DNA of 64,000 bases from Janthinobacterium sp. 344 (GTDB lineage Bacteria; Pseudomonadota; Gammaproteobacteria; Burkholderiales; Burkholderiaceae_D). Of this stretch, positions 35,817-45,905 are shown piece after piece. The number at the start of each line of letters is the position of its first letter. The stretch's first letter is position 1. The stretch lies in NCBI RefSeq assembly GCF_900112025.1, contig NZ_FOKL01000009.1, positions 1-64,000 of the forward strand. Direction: 5' to 3'. Below the pieces are notes generated by a model. The model had not been told where the DNA came from and made no database searches. It worked only from the letters and a program-made list of their open reading frames with translations. Position numbers and translations under genes: made by a program.

Positions 35817-38252
35817 ATGACTCCCTCTTACCGGCCCGGGCCTTTATTAAAGGTCACCGGCGTTATTTTCATTCTGTTTGGCCTCGCCCTGCTGGGCGGC
35901 GGCATCTGGCTGGCCAGTCTCGGCGGCTCCTGGTACTACTTGCTGGCTGGCATAGGCATGCTGGTCGCTGGCGGCCTCGTCTTCAAGGGACGCCGCAGCG
36001 CGCAGCCCTTCCTCGCCTTCTTGCTGTTTGCCACGCTGGTCTGGTCCGTCATTGAAGTGAAATTCGACTGGTGGCAATTGCTGCCGCGCCTGGACATCTG
36101 GTTTGCCGCCGCCGTCTGGCTGCTGCTGCCTTTCGTCAGCCGCCGCCTGGCGCCACCCGCCGCCGAGAAACAGGGACAGGCCGGCAAGACGGCGCTCTCC
36201 GCCGCCGTGGCCCTGACCGTCATCGCCGGCGTCATCGCCCTGTTCCAGGATTACCATGACCTGCATGGCGAGGTGCCAGCGGACAACATGGCCGCCACGG
36301 CCACGGGCGACCTGGCGCCCGGCGTCGAGCACAATGACTGGTCCGCGTATGGCCGCTCCGGCTATGGCGACCGCTATGCCCCGGCCGCGCAGATTACCCC
36401 TGCCAACATTTCCGGCCTGAAAGAAGCCTGGACCTACCACACGGGCGACTTCAAGGGCGTGACCGACCCGGGCGAGATCGCCAACGAAGTCACGCCGCTG
36501 AAGGTCAACGACATGCTGTATCTGTGCACGCCGCACAATATCGTCATCGCCCTGAATCCGGATACGGGCAAGGAAATCTGGCGCCACGATCCGAAGATCA
36601 ACCGCGACGCGGCCAGCTACCAGCACATGATCTGCCGTGGCGTGGCATATTGGGACGTCAACGCGGGCCGCGCCAAGAACAATCCTGCGCCCGAAGCGGC
36701 CAGCATGGAATGCCCGCGCCGCATCCTGGCGCCGACCATGGACGGCACCATGATCGCCGTCAACGCCGATACGGGCGAGTCCTGCAAGAGCTTTGGCAAC
36801 AACGGCGTCGTCAACCTGTATAAAAACATGGCCATGATCAAGCGCGGTTTCCTGATGCCGACCTCGCCCCCAGCCGTGGCGCAAAACGTGGCCGTGATCG
36901 CCGCCAGCGTGACGGACAACCATTCGACGGAAGAGCCATCGGGCGTGATCCGCGGCTACGATCCCGTCACCGGCAAGCTGCTGTGGAACTGGGACCCGGC
37001 CACGCCGGAAGATACGGCCCCCTTCCCTGAGGGCAAGAACTACGTCAACAACTCGCCCAACTCGTGGGGCGTGGCCAGCATCGATGAAAAGCTGGGCATG
37101 GTCTACATTCCTATGGGTAATGAAACCCCTGACACCTGGGGCGGCAACCGCAACAAGAATGGCGAGAAATACAATAGCGCCATCGTCGCGCTGGACCTGG
37201 CGACGGGTAAAGTGCGCTGGGCTTACCAGACCGTGCACCACGATATCTGGGACATGGACATCGGCGGCCAGCCTACCCTGGTCGACATCGACACGCCCAA
37301 GGGCAAGGTGCCATCCGTCGTGGCCACGACGAAACGCGGCGACATCTATGTGATCGACCGCCGCGACGGCAGCCTGGTGGTGCCGGCGCCGGAAAAACCC
37401 GTGCCAACGAGCAATCCGGCCGCCGGCGACACGCTGTCGCCCACGCAGCCGTTCTCGGCCCTGACATTCCTGCCAGAACGCAATATCAGCGAAGCGGACA
37501 TGTGGGGCACCACGCCGTTCGACCAGCTCGCCTGCCGCATCATCTTCAAGGAACGCCGCTATGAAGGCCCGTTCACGCCGCAAACGGCCGGCAAGGGCGC
37601 CGTCATCTCGCCGGGCCCGCTGGGCATCTTCGAATGGGGCGGCGCAGCCGTCGATCCCGTGCGCCAGTTGTTGATCGTCAATCCCGACTACATGGGCTTC
37701 CTGGAAAAACTCGTGCCGCGCGCGGAAACGACGGCCAAGGGCGGCACGGGCGGCGAAATGGGCTTGCAGCCACAGACGGGCGTACCGTTCGCCGTGGAAA
37801 TCAAGGCCTTCCTGTCGCCGCTGGGCTTCCCATGCCAGGCACCGCCTTGGGGCTATGTGGCCGCCGTCGACCTGCGCACCATGAAAAAAGTGTGGATGCA
37901 CAAGAACGGCACCACGCGCGACAGCGGCCCCGTGCCGATTCCCCTGCCACTGGGCGTGCCTAGCCTGGGCGGCATGGTCACCACGGCCGGTGGCGTGACT
38001 TTCCTCAGCAGCACGCTCGACTACTACATCCGCGGCTACGATGTCAGCAACGGCAAGGTCATCTGGAAAGCCCGCCTGCCGGCTGGCGGCCAGGCCACGC
38101 CGATGAGCTATGTGTCGAACAAGTCGGGACGCCAGTTCGTCGTCGTCATGGCCGGCGGCCACGGTTCGCTGGGCACGAAGATGAGCGATACCCTGGTGGC
38201 GTATGCCTTGCCGGAAGGAACGACCAGCAAGCAAGCCGACGCAAAGAAATAA
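35817..38252 (+). CDS. gcd: Membrane-bound PQQ-dependent dehydrogenase (glucose/quinate/shikimate family)
   Basis: 811 aa. Five membrane helices in the first ~145 residues anchor it. The periplasmic part is an eight-bladed PQQ propeller, with DWSAYGRSGYGDRYAPAAQI, WNWDPATPEDTAPFPEGKNYVNNSPNSW (split here by GK), HHDIWDMDIGGQPTLVDI and GVPSLGGMVTTAGGVTFLSSTLDYYIRGYD. It oxidises glucose to gluconolactone, or quinate/shikimate, and passes electrons to ubiquinone; the sequence does not separate the two. AAAGGAATAAT precedes the ATG. A strong terminator follows. PQQ synthesis genes are not in the window. Confidence 0.92.
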   Translation: MTPSYRPGPLLKVTGVIFILFGLALLGGGIWLASLGGSWYYLLAGIGMLVAGGLVFKGRRSAQPFLAFLLFATLVWSVIEVKFDWWQLLPRLDIWFAAAVWLLLPFVSRRLAPPAAEKQGQAGKTALSAAVALTVIAGVIALFQDYHDLHGEVPADNMAATATGDLAPGVEHNDWSAYGRSGYGDRYAPAAQITPANISGLKEAWTYHTGDFKGVTDPGEIANEVTPLKVNDMLYLCTPHNIVIALNPDTGKEIWRHDPKINRDAASYQHMICRGVAYWDVNAGRAKNNPAPEAASMECPRRILAPTMDGTMIAVNADTGESCKSFGNNGVVNLYKNMAMIKRGFLMPTSPPAVAQNVAVIAASVTDNHSTEEPSGVIRGYDPVTGKLLWNWDPATPEDTAPFPEGKNYVNNSPNSWGVASIDEKLGMVYIPMGNETPDTWGGNRNKNGEKYNSAIVALDLATGKVRWAYQTVHHDIWDMDIGGQPTLVDIDTPKGKVPSVVATTKRGDIYVIDRRDGSLVVPAPEKPVPTSNPAAGDTLSPTQPFSALTFLPERNISEADMWGTTPFDQLACRIIFKERRYEGPFTPQTAGKGAVISPGPLGIFEWGGAAVDPVRQLLIVNPDYMGFLEKLVPRAETTAKGGTGGEMGLQPQTGVPFAVEIKAFLSPLGFPCQAPPWGYVAAVDLRTMKKVWMHKNGTTRDSGPVPIPLPLGVPSLGGMVTTAGGVTFLSSTLDYYIRGYDVSNGKVIWKARLPAGGQATPMSYVSNKSGRQFVVVMAGGHGSLGTKMSDTLVAYALPEGTTSKQADAKK

Positions 38253-38280
38253 GCCAGGCACGACATTAACTGCATGCCAG

Positions 38281-38314
38281 ACGGCCCGGTCGAATCATCG
38301 ACCGGGCCGTTTTT
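38281..38314 (+). terminator. Terminator of the PQQ dehydrogenase gene
   Basis: Perfect 13-bp arms ACGGCCCGGTCGA and complement, 4-base loop, then five T. About 28 bp past the stop. Confidence 0.9.
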
Positions 38315-38448
38315 ACGTGGACGCCGGCTGCATGGCGGGCTGGCGCCGGCGAGACGGGCCTTCACCGGGCGCAGCCGATGACAGAGCTCTGCCCACGGGC
38401 ACGCACCGGCGGCAATGCGCCAAGCCGGCGGGAGGAACGCGCGCGCAT

Positions 38449-38480
38449 AAAAAAAGCCGTTCAGTCTGCACTGAACGGCT
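38449..38480 (-). terminator. Terminator of the hem operon
   Basis: AGCCGTTCAG/CTGAACGGCT stem with 6-base loop and seven T on the minus strand, 23 bp after the hemY stop. Confidence 0.9.
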
Positions 38481-38502
38481 TTGTTACGTCTGGAGAAACG
38501 CC

Positions 38503-39699
38503 TTACAGGATGGTCGCCAGGGCACACTGCCGGTAATGCGCGGCGGCCTGTTCCGTTTGCTGCAAGGCATCGTGCATCTGCGCCAGCTTCAGGTGCGCCT
38601 CGCGCACCATCTGCGGCTCGTTGGCGTCCGACAGGGCTTGCTCCAGGTGGCGCTGCGCCTTGCCCCAGAGTTTTTGCTTCAGGCACAGCGAACCGAGGGT
38701 CAGCGCCAGCTCCGCATCGAGCGGACGCTGCTTGAGCCACTGTTCGCAATGCTCGATCTGCAGCAGCAAGGCCGGCGTGCCGGCGGGCGCCGCCGCTTCG
38801 CGGTAGGCGCGCACCACGCGGTCGTCCCAGTCGGCTGCCAAGGACTCTTCGCACACCAGGCGCGCCTCGTCGTGCAGGCCGCGCGCGTTCAGGGCCGTGG
38901 CGGCGCGGCAGGCGATATACGGCTTGACGCGGTCCGCGCTTGGCACGGTGGACCAGACGCGCATCAGCGATTCGGCGTCGTGCGTCGGGTCGGACAGCAA
39001 ATGGTCGTAGGCCAGCTCGCGCAGGCGCGACGACAGGGCCGGATGCAGGGCGCGGTGCTTGTCGAGCGAACGCACGAGGCGCAGCACTTCCGGCCAGTTC
39101 TTCGCCTGCTGCTCCGCCTTCAGCGACCATTGCAGCGCGTGGATGTGGCGCGTGCCGCTGGCGTTGAGCTCGCGCACGGCGGCCAGCGCCGCTTCCGGCT
39201 GGTGGTCGTCGACCAACAATTCCGTCACCGTCATCAGGCGCGCCGTCTTCAGGCTGGCATCACCTTCGACGCGGGCCAGCCAGCTGTCGCGGCGTTCGGA
39301 CTGGCGCATGCGGTGCGCGGCGCGCGCGCCGATCAGCGCGGCCAGGCCCGCGTTTTCTTCCAGTTCGGCGGCGCGCAGGGCGGCTTTTTCCGCATGGCCG
39401 AAACGGCCTTCGAACAGGGCTTTCAAGGCTTCGCGCAAGCCCTTGTTGCCGTCGCGCTCACGCTTGCGCTGGCGGTAGGCGGCCACTTGCGCCGGCATGC
39501 GCACGGTGGCGCGCACGGCGCGCAGCAGGAAATACAGCAGCGCGAACAGCAGCACCTGCAGCAGCAGGAACAGATTGAGCGACAAGTCGATGCGGTACGG
39601 CGGATAGAACAGTACCACGTTGCCAGGGTTAAAACGGGCCGTCACGGCGATACCGATCGCCGCGGCCATCAGGGCGAGTAACCAGAGAAATAGACGCAT
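38503..39699 (-). CDS. hemY: HemY protein (TPR-containing, haem-operon)
   Basis: 398 aa. Two N-terminal membrane helices (MRLFLWLLALMAAAIGIAV; LNLFLLLQVLLFALLYFLL) precede a HemY_N motif (GNVVLFYPPYRIDLS) and a helical TPR-like region to the end (LALTLGSLCLKQKLWGKAQRHLEQAL). This is the proteobacterial HemY encoded after hemX; it is not the Bacillus protoporphyrinogen oxidase of the same name. A role in late haem synthesis or its assembly at the membrane is inferred. It begins 4 bp after the hemX stop. Confidence 0.9.
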   Translation of the reverse strand: MRLFLWLLALMAAAIGIAVTARFNPGNVVLFYPPYRIDLSLNLFLLLQVLLFALLYFLLRAVRATVRMPAQVAAYRQRKRERDGNKGLREALKALFEGRFGHAEKAALRAAELEENAGLAALIGARAAHRMRQSERRDSWLARVEGDASLKTARLMTVTELLVDDHQPEAALAAVRELNASGTRHIHALQWSLKAEQQAKNWPEVLRLVRSLDKHRALHPALSSRLRELAYDHLLSDPTHDAESLMRVWSTVPSADRVKPYIACRAATALNARGLHDEARLVCEESLAADWDDRVVRAYREAAAPAGTPALLLQIEHCEQWLKQRPLDAELALTLGSLCLKQKLWGKAQRHLEQALSDANEPQMVREAHLKLAQMHDALQQTEQAAAHYRQCALATIL

Positions 39700-39703
39700 G
39701 GGC

Positions 39704-40864
39704 TCAGGACTTCGCTTTGTAGTTGCGCACAGCCGCCAGGCTGTCGGACAAGGTCGGCATTTCGATGGCCAGGTTGCTGGCCTGCACCTGGCGCAGCAGC
39801 GCTTGCGCCGTCTGCGTGCTGCGGGCGCGCGTATCGAAATACTTGGCCAGCGCATCCTGGGCGGCGATCAAGTCGTTCCTGAACGCCGTTTCGTTGCGCG
39901 ACAACAGGGCCATGCGGGCATTGAGCAGGCGCAGCTTGACGTTTTCACGCAAGAAATACGACTGCGTCGGCGACAGCATCAGCGCTTCCGGCGTATCGAC
40001 TCTGCGGATGCGGATCAGCTGGCGCACGTCGCTCCACATGTCGCTGCTCCAGGTGTCCCAGCCGTCGCGCACTTTCTGCAGCAGCGGTTCCGGCGCGGGC
40101 GGGCCCACCAGCTTGCCGGCGGCATCGCGCACGGGCTTGGCGCCCGCCTTGGCCTTGCCCGGCTTTTCCGGCGCGGCCGGCAAGGCCGGCGTTTCGTCGG
40201 ACAGCATCGGCAAGGCATCGATCTGGGCGATCACGGCATCGAGGCGCAGGGCCACGCCCGTCGAATCGACGCTGGGCAGGGCCTTGAGTTTTTCCATGTC
40301 GCGGCCAATGGCGCGGCGGATGGTGATGAATTGCGGCTTGTCCGAGCGCGACAGGCTGCGGTCGGCGTTTTGCAGGGCGATCAGCGCGCCCGGCACGTTG
40401 CCTGCCAGTTGCAGCTGCTGGCTGGCGGTCGACAGCACTTGCTCGATTTCCGTCAGCGCCCACTCGTCGCGGTTCTTCGACAAGTCGTTATACAGTTGTT
40501 CCAGCGCCAGCTGCTGGCTCTGGGTTTCGCTCTGGCGGTTTTCCAGGGCGCCCACCTTGATCTGCAGCTCTTTCGTGCCTTCTTGCACGGTGCGCGCCAG
40601 CACGCCCGTTTCGGCATTGCTGACATCGCCTTTTTGCAGGCGCTTGGCCACTTCTTCGCGCAGACTGCGGATCTGCTTGCTGGTCGACCAGCTTTGCGCG
40701 GCCAGCAGCACGGCCAGCACGATGACGGCGATGCTCATGGGCTTTTGCAGCTGTTCGAGCAGGGTCGGCGCACGGCCAGCGGATTGGTCGGCCGCCTGCG
40801 GCGCCGTCTTCACGGCGCTGCCAGGCGATGCATTCGTTTCGGAGATGGTAGGCATTTCGTTCAT
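39704..40864 (-). CDS. hemX: HemX family protein
   Basis: 386 aa. A low-complexity N-terminus (Pro/Ala/Ser) leads to one membrane helix (MSIAVIVLAVLLAAQSW, about 47-63), then a coiled-coil and a periplasmic helical domain with WSDVRQLIRIRRVDTPEALMLSPTQSYFLRENVKLRLLNARMALLSR (family core). Often annotated as uroporphyrinogen-III C-methyltransferase, but the SAM-binding methylase domain is absent; this is the HemX membrane protein. Its start overlaps the hemD stop by 4 nt (ATGA). Confidence 0.9.
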   Translation of the reverse strand: MNEMPTISETNASPGSAVKTAPQAADQSAGRAPTLLEQLQKPMSIAVIVLAVLLAAQSWSTSKQIRSLREEVAKRLQKGDVSNAETGVLARTVQEGTKELQIKVGALENRQSETQSQQLALEQLYNDLSKNRDEWALTEIEQVLSTASQQLQLAGNVPGALIALQNADRSLSRSDKPQFITIRRAIGRDMEKLKALPSVDSTGVALRLDAVIAQIDALPMLSDETPALPAAPEKPGKAKAGAKPVRDAAGKLVGPPAPEPLLQKVRDGWDTWSSDMWSDVRQLIRIRRVDTPEALMLSPTQSYFLRENVKLRLLNARMALLSRNETAFRNDLIAAQDALAKYFDTRARSTQTAQALLRQVQASNLAIEMPTLSDSLAAVRNYKAKS

Positions 40865-41652
40865 GGTCGTGATTGTAACGCGGCGAGCACTCCTGCGTCG
40901 CCTGATCCTGTCAAGGTGACCCGGGCAAAGCCCAGGGCGGTCGCCGTTTGTGCAATGCGGGCGTGTGGCACGATCAGATGCTGCTGTTGCATTTTCACAA
41001 CAACCCCATTTTCACTGCCACTGTCATCGAGCGCAGCCAGCAATGCCAGCAACCCGCGCAGCGCTTCCGAGCTCGTGATGATCCAGTCGTTATTATGCTG
41101 CAACAAGTTTTCCAGGGTCGCCCGCAAGGCCGGCGTCAAGGCTGGCACGCAGCGGCGGTAGGCGGTGACGAATTCGACACTGGCACCGGCGGCCCGCAAG
41201 CCCTCGGCCAGGAAGTCGCGGCCGCCATCGCCGCGCACGATCAGCGCGCGCTTGCCGCGCAGGGCCGGCAGGTCCAGCGCCAGCAGCAAATGCTCGGAAT
41301 CGCTGCGCGCCGTATCGAGCGGACTGGTGATGCTGGCATTGGCATCCGTGACGCCGTGCGCGGCCAGGGCCATCTTGCTGCCCTCGCCCACCACGGCCAG
41401 CGGCACGCCGGCCGGCCAGGCCGGCAAATGCGCAAACACGCAGTCGATGGCGTTCGGCGAGACGAACACCACCAGATCGAATTGCTGCAGGCGCGCCAGC
41501 ACGGCTTGCAGCTGCGCGCGCTCCTGTTCGCCGTCGAGGGCATGGATTTCCAGCAGCGGCAGCAGTTGCACGGGCAAGCCCAGGGCGGCGACCTTGGCGG
41601 CCAGCGGCCCCGCTTGCGCCGCGGGCCGCGTGATCACCACGGTGTCAGGCAT
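40861..41652 (-). CDS. hemD: Uroporphyrinogen-III synthase
   Basis: 263 aa. The N-terminus [49 protein letters not shown] and the C-terminal [16 protein letters not shown] fit HemD, a poorly conserved family. It cyclises hydroxymethylbilane with inversion of ring D. The start at 41652 overlaps hemC by 8 nt. It also overlaps hemX by 4 nt, so translation of the operon is coupled throughout. Confidence 0.92.
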   Translation of the reverse strand: MPDTVVITRPAAQAGPLAAKVAALGLPVQLLPLLEIHALDGEQERAQLQAVLARLQQFDLVVFVSPNAIDCVFAHLPAWPAGVPLAVVGEGSKMALAAHGVTDANASITSPLDTARSDSEHLLLALDLPALRGKRALIVRGDGGRDFLAEGLRAAGASVEFVTAYRRCVPALTPALRATLENLLQHNNDWIITSSEALRGLLALLAALDDSGSENGVVVKMQQQHLIVPHARIAQTATALGFARVTLTGSGDAGVLAALQSRP

Positions 41653-42640
41653 GCGGCGCCAGGCCTTCATGGTTGTCGGGCGTGACGGCACACGAGGCGA
41701 GGATGCCGGCGGCGTCCTGCGCGCGCAGCAGCGCGGCCACTTGCTCGCCCAGCAATTCCGGCGCGCTGGCCGGGCCGCTGGCTTCGGCGCTGGCCATGCG
41801 CGCGCCATCGGGCGTGGCGACCATGGCGCGCAGGCGCATAGTGTCGCCGTCGACGGTGGCGTAGGCGGCCAAGGGAATCTGGCAGCTGCCGCCAAAGATG
41901 CGCGATACCTTGCGCTCGGCCAGCGACACTTGCGTCGCCTCGGCGTCGTTCAGGGGCGCCAGCAGGCGCTGCAGGTCGACGCCATCGGCGCGCTGGCCCA
42001 TGATTTCAATGGCCAGCGTGCCCTGGCCCGCCGCTGGCAGGCTCAGTTCCGGCGCCAGCAGCGCGCGGATGCGCGCCGCGAGACCCAGGCGTTTCAGGCC
42101 GGCGGCGGCGAGGATGATGGCGGCATAGTCGCCACGGTCCAGCTTGCCCAGGCGCGTATCGAGATTGCCGCGCAGGGGCAAAATGGTCAGGTGCGGGTAG
42201 CGGGCGGCGATCAGGGCCTGGCGGCGCAGGCTGCTGGTGCCCACCACGGCGCCATGCGGCAGCGCGTCCAGGCTGGCATAGTCGTTCGACACAAACGCGT
42301 CGCGCGGATCTTCGCGCTCCATGATGGCGGCCAGGGTATACCCTTCCGGCAAGTCCATCGGCAAATCCTTGAGGCAGTGCACGGCCAGGTCGGCACGGCC
42401 ATCTTCCATCGCCACTTCCAGTTCCTTGACGAACAGGCCCTTGCCGCCTACCTTGGACAGGGCGCGGTCGAGGATCTGGTCGCCGCGTGTGGTCATGCCG
42501 AGAATTTCGACGCTACACTGTGGATACAAGGCGGCCAGGCGCGCGCGCACGTGTTCAGCTTGCCACATGGCAAGACGGCTCTCGCGCGAGGCGATCACCA
42601 GCCGGGAAGGAATACTCTGGGTCAATTCGGATGCTTTCAA
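41645..42640 (-). CDS. hemC: Porphobilinogen deaminase (hydroxymethylbilane synthase)
   Basis: 331 aa. Motifs: [84 protein letters not shown], and the dipyrromethane cofactor Cys in [10 protein letters not shown]. It polymerises four porphobilinogen to hydroxymethylbilane. First gene of the hemC-D-X-Y operon, diverging from ppc across 237 bp; a TATAAT at 42728-42733 on the plus strand would serve ppc. Confidence 0.97.
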   Translation of the reverse strand: MKASELTQSIPSRLVIASRESRLAMWQAEHVRARLAALYPQCSVEILGMTTRGDQILDRALSKVGGKGLFVKELEVAMEDGRADLAVHCLKDLPMDLPEGYTLAAIMEREDPRDAFVSNDYASLDALPHGAVVGTSSLRRQALIAARYPHLTILPLRGNLDTRLGKLDRGDYAAIILAAAGLKRLGLAARIRALLAPELSLPAAGQGTLAIEIMGQRADGVDLQRLLAPLNDAEATQVSLAERKVSRIFGGSCQIPLAAYATVDGDTMRLRAMVATPDGARMASAEASGPASAPELLGEQVAALLRAQDAAGILASCAVTPDNHEGLAPHA

Positions 42641-42727
42641 AACAAGTTCTTTCGCTGTCGTTGTTGTTTCGCGGGCCGCGCCACGCGATGTGGCATGCGT
42701 GATGCGCGATATCGCGCCCGCCGTGGC

Positions 42728-42733
42728 TATAAT
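42728..42733 (+). promoter_or_regulatory. -10 box of ppc
   Basis: Perfect TATAAT in GGCTATAATCG, 145 bp before the ppc start; the -35 region is poor. Confidence 0.45.
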
Positions 42734-42877
42734 CGTTATCCCTTTGCCTACACGGCCAAGTCAGGCTGGCGTCCATGTTAAAGACCATAAATTTTATCAT
42801 GCGCCCCCTCCCCCTGCGGCCAAACGCCCGGTGCGATCTTCATTCCCTTGCTTTTCCACTTACTTTGGTTCTTTATT

Positions 42878-45727
42878 ATGCTCAATGACGCTGTAGCACC
42901 AGAAACAGTCCCACCGGCCGGCGCCGACAAGGATGCGCCCCTGAAAGAAGATATCCGCCTGCTGGGCCGCCTGCTGGGCGACGTGCTGCGGGAACAGGAA
43001 GGCGACGCCGTCTTCAACGTGGTGGAAACCATCCGCCAGACGTCCGTGCGCTTCCGCCGCGAGGCGGACGCCGATGCCGCGCTGGAACTGGACGCCATGC
43101 TGAAGGAACTAAGCCGCGAACAGACCATTTCCGTCGTGCGCGCCTTTTCCTATTTCTCGCACCTGGCCAATATCGCCGAGGACCAGCACCACATCCGCCG
43201 CCGCCGCGCCCACCTGCTGGCCGGCTCGCCGGCGCAGAAAGGCAGCGTCAGCTTCGCGCTGAAAAAGCTGCGCGCCGCCGGCGTGCCGCGCAAGACCGTC
43301 GACACCTTCTTCCAGGATGCGCTGATCGCCCCCGTGCTGACGGCGCACCCGACGGAAGTGCAGCGCAAGAGCATCCTCGACGCCGAGCACGACATCGCCC
43401 GCCTGCTGGCCGAGCGCGACCTGCCGCTGACGCCGAAGGAACGCCACGCCAACATGCAGCTGCTGCGCTCGCGCGTATCGACGCTGTGGCAGACGCGCAT
43501 GCTGCGCTATTCCAAGCTGACGGTGGCCGACGAGATCGAGAACGCCCTGTCCTACTACCGCATCACCTTTTTGCGCGAGCTGCCGGGCCTGTACGACGAC
43601 ATCGAGGACGATATCGCCGCCGAATACCCGAATGGCGACGGCACGGTCGAACCGATCAATGCCGCCTACGTGCAGATGGGCAGCTGGATCGGCGGCGACC
43701 GCGACGGCAACCCGAACGTCAACGCGGGCACCATGCAGCACGCGCTGGCGCGCCACGCCACCACCATCCTCGACTTTTACCTTGACGAAGTGCACACCCT
43801 GGGCGCGGAACTGTCCGTCTCGACGCTGATGGTGGGCGTGAGCGGCGAACTGCAGGCGCTGGCCGACCAGTCGCCGGACGCCTCGCCGCACCGCAGCGAC
43901 GAACCGTACCGCCGCGCCCTGATCGGCATCTATGCGCGCCTGGCCGCCACCGCCCGCGCCCTGGGCGCCACCAACATCCTGCGCAAGGAAGTGGGGCCGG
44001 CCGCCGCCTATCCCGATGCGGCCGCCTTCGTGCTGGACCTGCGCACCATCGTCGCCTCGCTCGAAGCGCACCATGGCGCGGCCCTCGTGCGCCCGCGCCT
44101 GGCCACCCTGGCGCGCGCGGCCGACATCTTCGGCTTCCACCTGGCCTCGCTGGACATGCGCCAGACCTCCGACGTGCACGAGCGCGTGCTGGCCGACCTG
44201 TTCGCCAAGAGCGGCGTGGCCGCCGACTACGCCGGCATGGCCGAGGCGGACAAGCAGGCCCTGCTGCTCAATGAGCTGGCCCAGCCGCGTTTGCTGTATT
44301 CGCCCTACATCGGCTACGCCACCGAGACCGATTCCGAGCTGGCGATCCTGCGCGCGGCGCGCGACATCCGCCAGCGCTACGGCGCGCGGGCCATCCGCAA
44401 CTACATCATCTCGCACACGGAAACCGTGTCCGACCTGCTGGAAGTGCTGCTGCTGCAAAAGGAAACGGGCTTGCTGCGCACCGACCGGACAGCCGGTGGC
44501 GACGGCGACAGCACGTGCGAGCTGATGGTCATCCCCCTGTTCGAAACGATCCCCGACCTGCAGCGCGCGGCCGGCATCATGAGCCAGGTGATGGCCTTGC
44601 CTTTGGTCAAACAATTGATCGCCAAGCAGGGACAGTTGCAGGAAGTCATGCTCGGCTATTCCGACTCGAACAAGGATGGCGGTTTTCTCACCTCCAACTG
44701 GGAACTGTACAAGGCGGAACTGGCGCTGGTGGCCGACTTCCAGAAGGCCGGCGTCAAGCTGCGCCTGTTCCATGGCCGCGGCGGCACGGTGGGCCGTGGC
44801 GGCGGCCCCAGCTACGAAGCCATCCTGGCCCAGCCGCCGGGCACCGTCAACGGGCAGATCCGCCTGACGGAACAGGGCGAGATCATCGCCTCGAAATTCT
44901 CCAACGCGGAAATCGGCCGGCGCAACCTGGAATTGCTGGTGGCCGCCACCCTGGAAGCGAGCCTGGCGCCGCAGGAAGCCAACCCGGCGCGCAACAGCCA
45001 GCTGGCGCAGTTCGAAGCGGTCATGGCGCAACTGTCGGACCTGGCCTATCACGCCTACCGCGACCTCGTGTATGAAACGCCGGGCTTCACGGAGTATTTC
45101 TTCTCGGCCACGCCGATCGCGGAAATTGCCGAGCTGAACCTCGGTTCGCGCCCCGCCTCGCGCAAGGCCAACCAGCGCATCGAAGACTTGCGCGCCATCC
45201 CCTGGGGCTTTTCGTGGGGCCAGTGCCGCTTGCTGCTGCCCGGCTGGTTCGGCTTCGGCAGCGCCATCCACGCGTGGATCCATGACGGCGCGCCAGCGTC
45301 GAAGGATGACAGGATCGCCACCCTGCGCGCCATGTACGCCGACTGGCCGTTCTTTGCCACCCTGCTGTCGAACATGGACATGGTGCTGGCCAAGACAGAC
45401 CTGGCGATCGCCTCGCGCTACGCGGAACTGGTGGCCGACCAGGGCTTGCGCGAACGCATCTACAAGCGCATCACGGACGAGCATGGCAACACCCTGCAAT
45501 GCCTGGAACTGATCACGGGCAATACGGAACGCCTGGCCGGCAATCCGCTGCTGGCCCGCTCGATCCAGAACCGCTTCGCCTACCTCGATCCGCTGAACCA
45601 CTTGCAAGTGGAATTGATCAAGCGCAACCGCGCCCTGTCCAGTGAAAGCAAGATCGACGAACGGGTCCATCGCGGCATCCAGCTGTCGATCAACGGCGTG
45701 GCGGCCGGCCTGCGCAACACGGGCTGA
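42878..45727 (+). CDS. ppc: Phosphoenolpyruvate carboxylase
   Basis: 949 aa. Active-site motifs: [13 protein letters not shown] (catalytic His), [48 protein letters not shown] and the C-terminal RNTG that binds the allosteric inhibitor. It carboxylates PEP with bicarbonate to oxaloacetate, refilling the TCA cycle. ATG 42878 ([11 protein letters not shown]) is chosen over an ATG ten codons upstream. A strong terminator follows. Single gene. Confidence 0.97.
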   Translation: MLNDAVAPETVPPAGADKDAPLKEDIRLLGRLLGDVLREQEGDAVFNVVETIRQTSVRFRREADADAALELDAMLKELSREQTISVVRAFSYFSHLANIAEDQHHIRRRRAHLLAGSPAQKGSVSFALKKLRAAGVPRKTVDTFFQDALIAPVLTAHPTEVQRKSILDAEHDIARLLAERDLPLTPKERHANMQLLRSRVSTLWQTRMLRYSKLTVADEIENALSYYRITFLRELPGLYDDIEDDIAAEYPNGDGTVEPINAAYVQMGSWIGGDRDGNPNVNAGTMQHALARHATTILDFYLDEVHTLGAELSVSTLMVGVSGELQALADQSPDASPHRSDEPYRRALIGIYARLAATARALGATNILRKEVGPAAAYPDAAAFVLDLRTIVASLEAHHGAALVRPRLATLARAADIFGFHLASLDMRQTSDVHERVLADLFAKSGVAADYAGMAEADKQALLLNELAQPRLLYSPYIGYATETDSELAILRAARDIRQRYGARAIRNYIISHTETVSDLLEVLLLQKETGLLRTDRTAGGDGDSTCELMVIPLFETIPDLQRAAGIMSQVMALPLVKQLIAKQGQLQEVMLGYSDSNKDGGFLTSNWELYKAELALVADFQKAGVKLRLFHGRGGTVGRGGGPSYEAILAQPPGTVNGQIRLTEQGEIIASKFSNAEIGRRNLELLVAATLEASLAPQEANPARNSQLAQFEAVMAQLSDLAYHAYRDLVYETPGFTEYFFSATPIAEIAELNLGSRPASRKANQRIEDLRAIPWGFSWGQCRLLLPGWFGFGSAIHAWIHDGAPASKDDRIATLRAMYADWPFFATLLSNMDMVLAKTDLAIASRYAELVADQGLRERIYKRITDEHGNTLQCLELITGNTERLAGNPLLARSIQNRFAYLDPLNHLQVELIKRNRALSSESKIDERVHRGIQLSINGVAAGLRNTG

Positions 45728-45751
45728 CAAGGGCAGACGGATCGGAAAACG

Positions 45752-45783
45752 AGGCCGGCGCCATCGACGCCGGCCTTTTTTTT
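45752..45783 (+). terminator. Terminator of ppc
   Basis: AGGCCGGCG/CGCCGGCCT stem, 7-base loop, then eight T, 25 bp after the stop codon. Confidence 0.92.
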
Positions 45784-45905
45784 GCTTTCCTGTTGGAAAA
45801 TTATTCTCAATAAGACAACAAAACCCATTACACTAGCGTCGGATACTTCCCCCCACTCCGGCGCCAAGGGCACCGCAGCGGCCAACCACGACGCCAGGGG
45901 CGCGG

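Noticed and set aside
39704-40864. HemX as a uroporphyrinogen-III methyltransferase
   Set aside because: No SAM-binding methylase domain; the sequence is the membrane-anchored HemX type.
43109-45730. Very long minus-strand frame opposite ppc
   Set aside because: Shadow of a high-GC gene; ppc on the plus strand has all active-site motifs.
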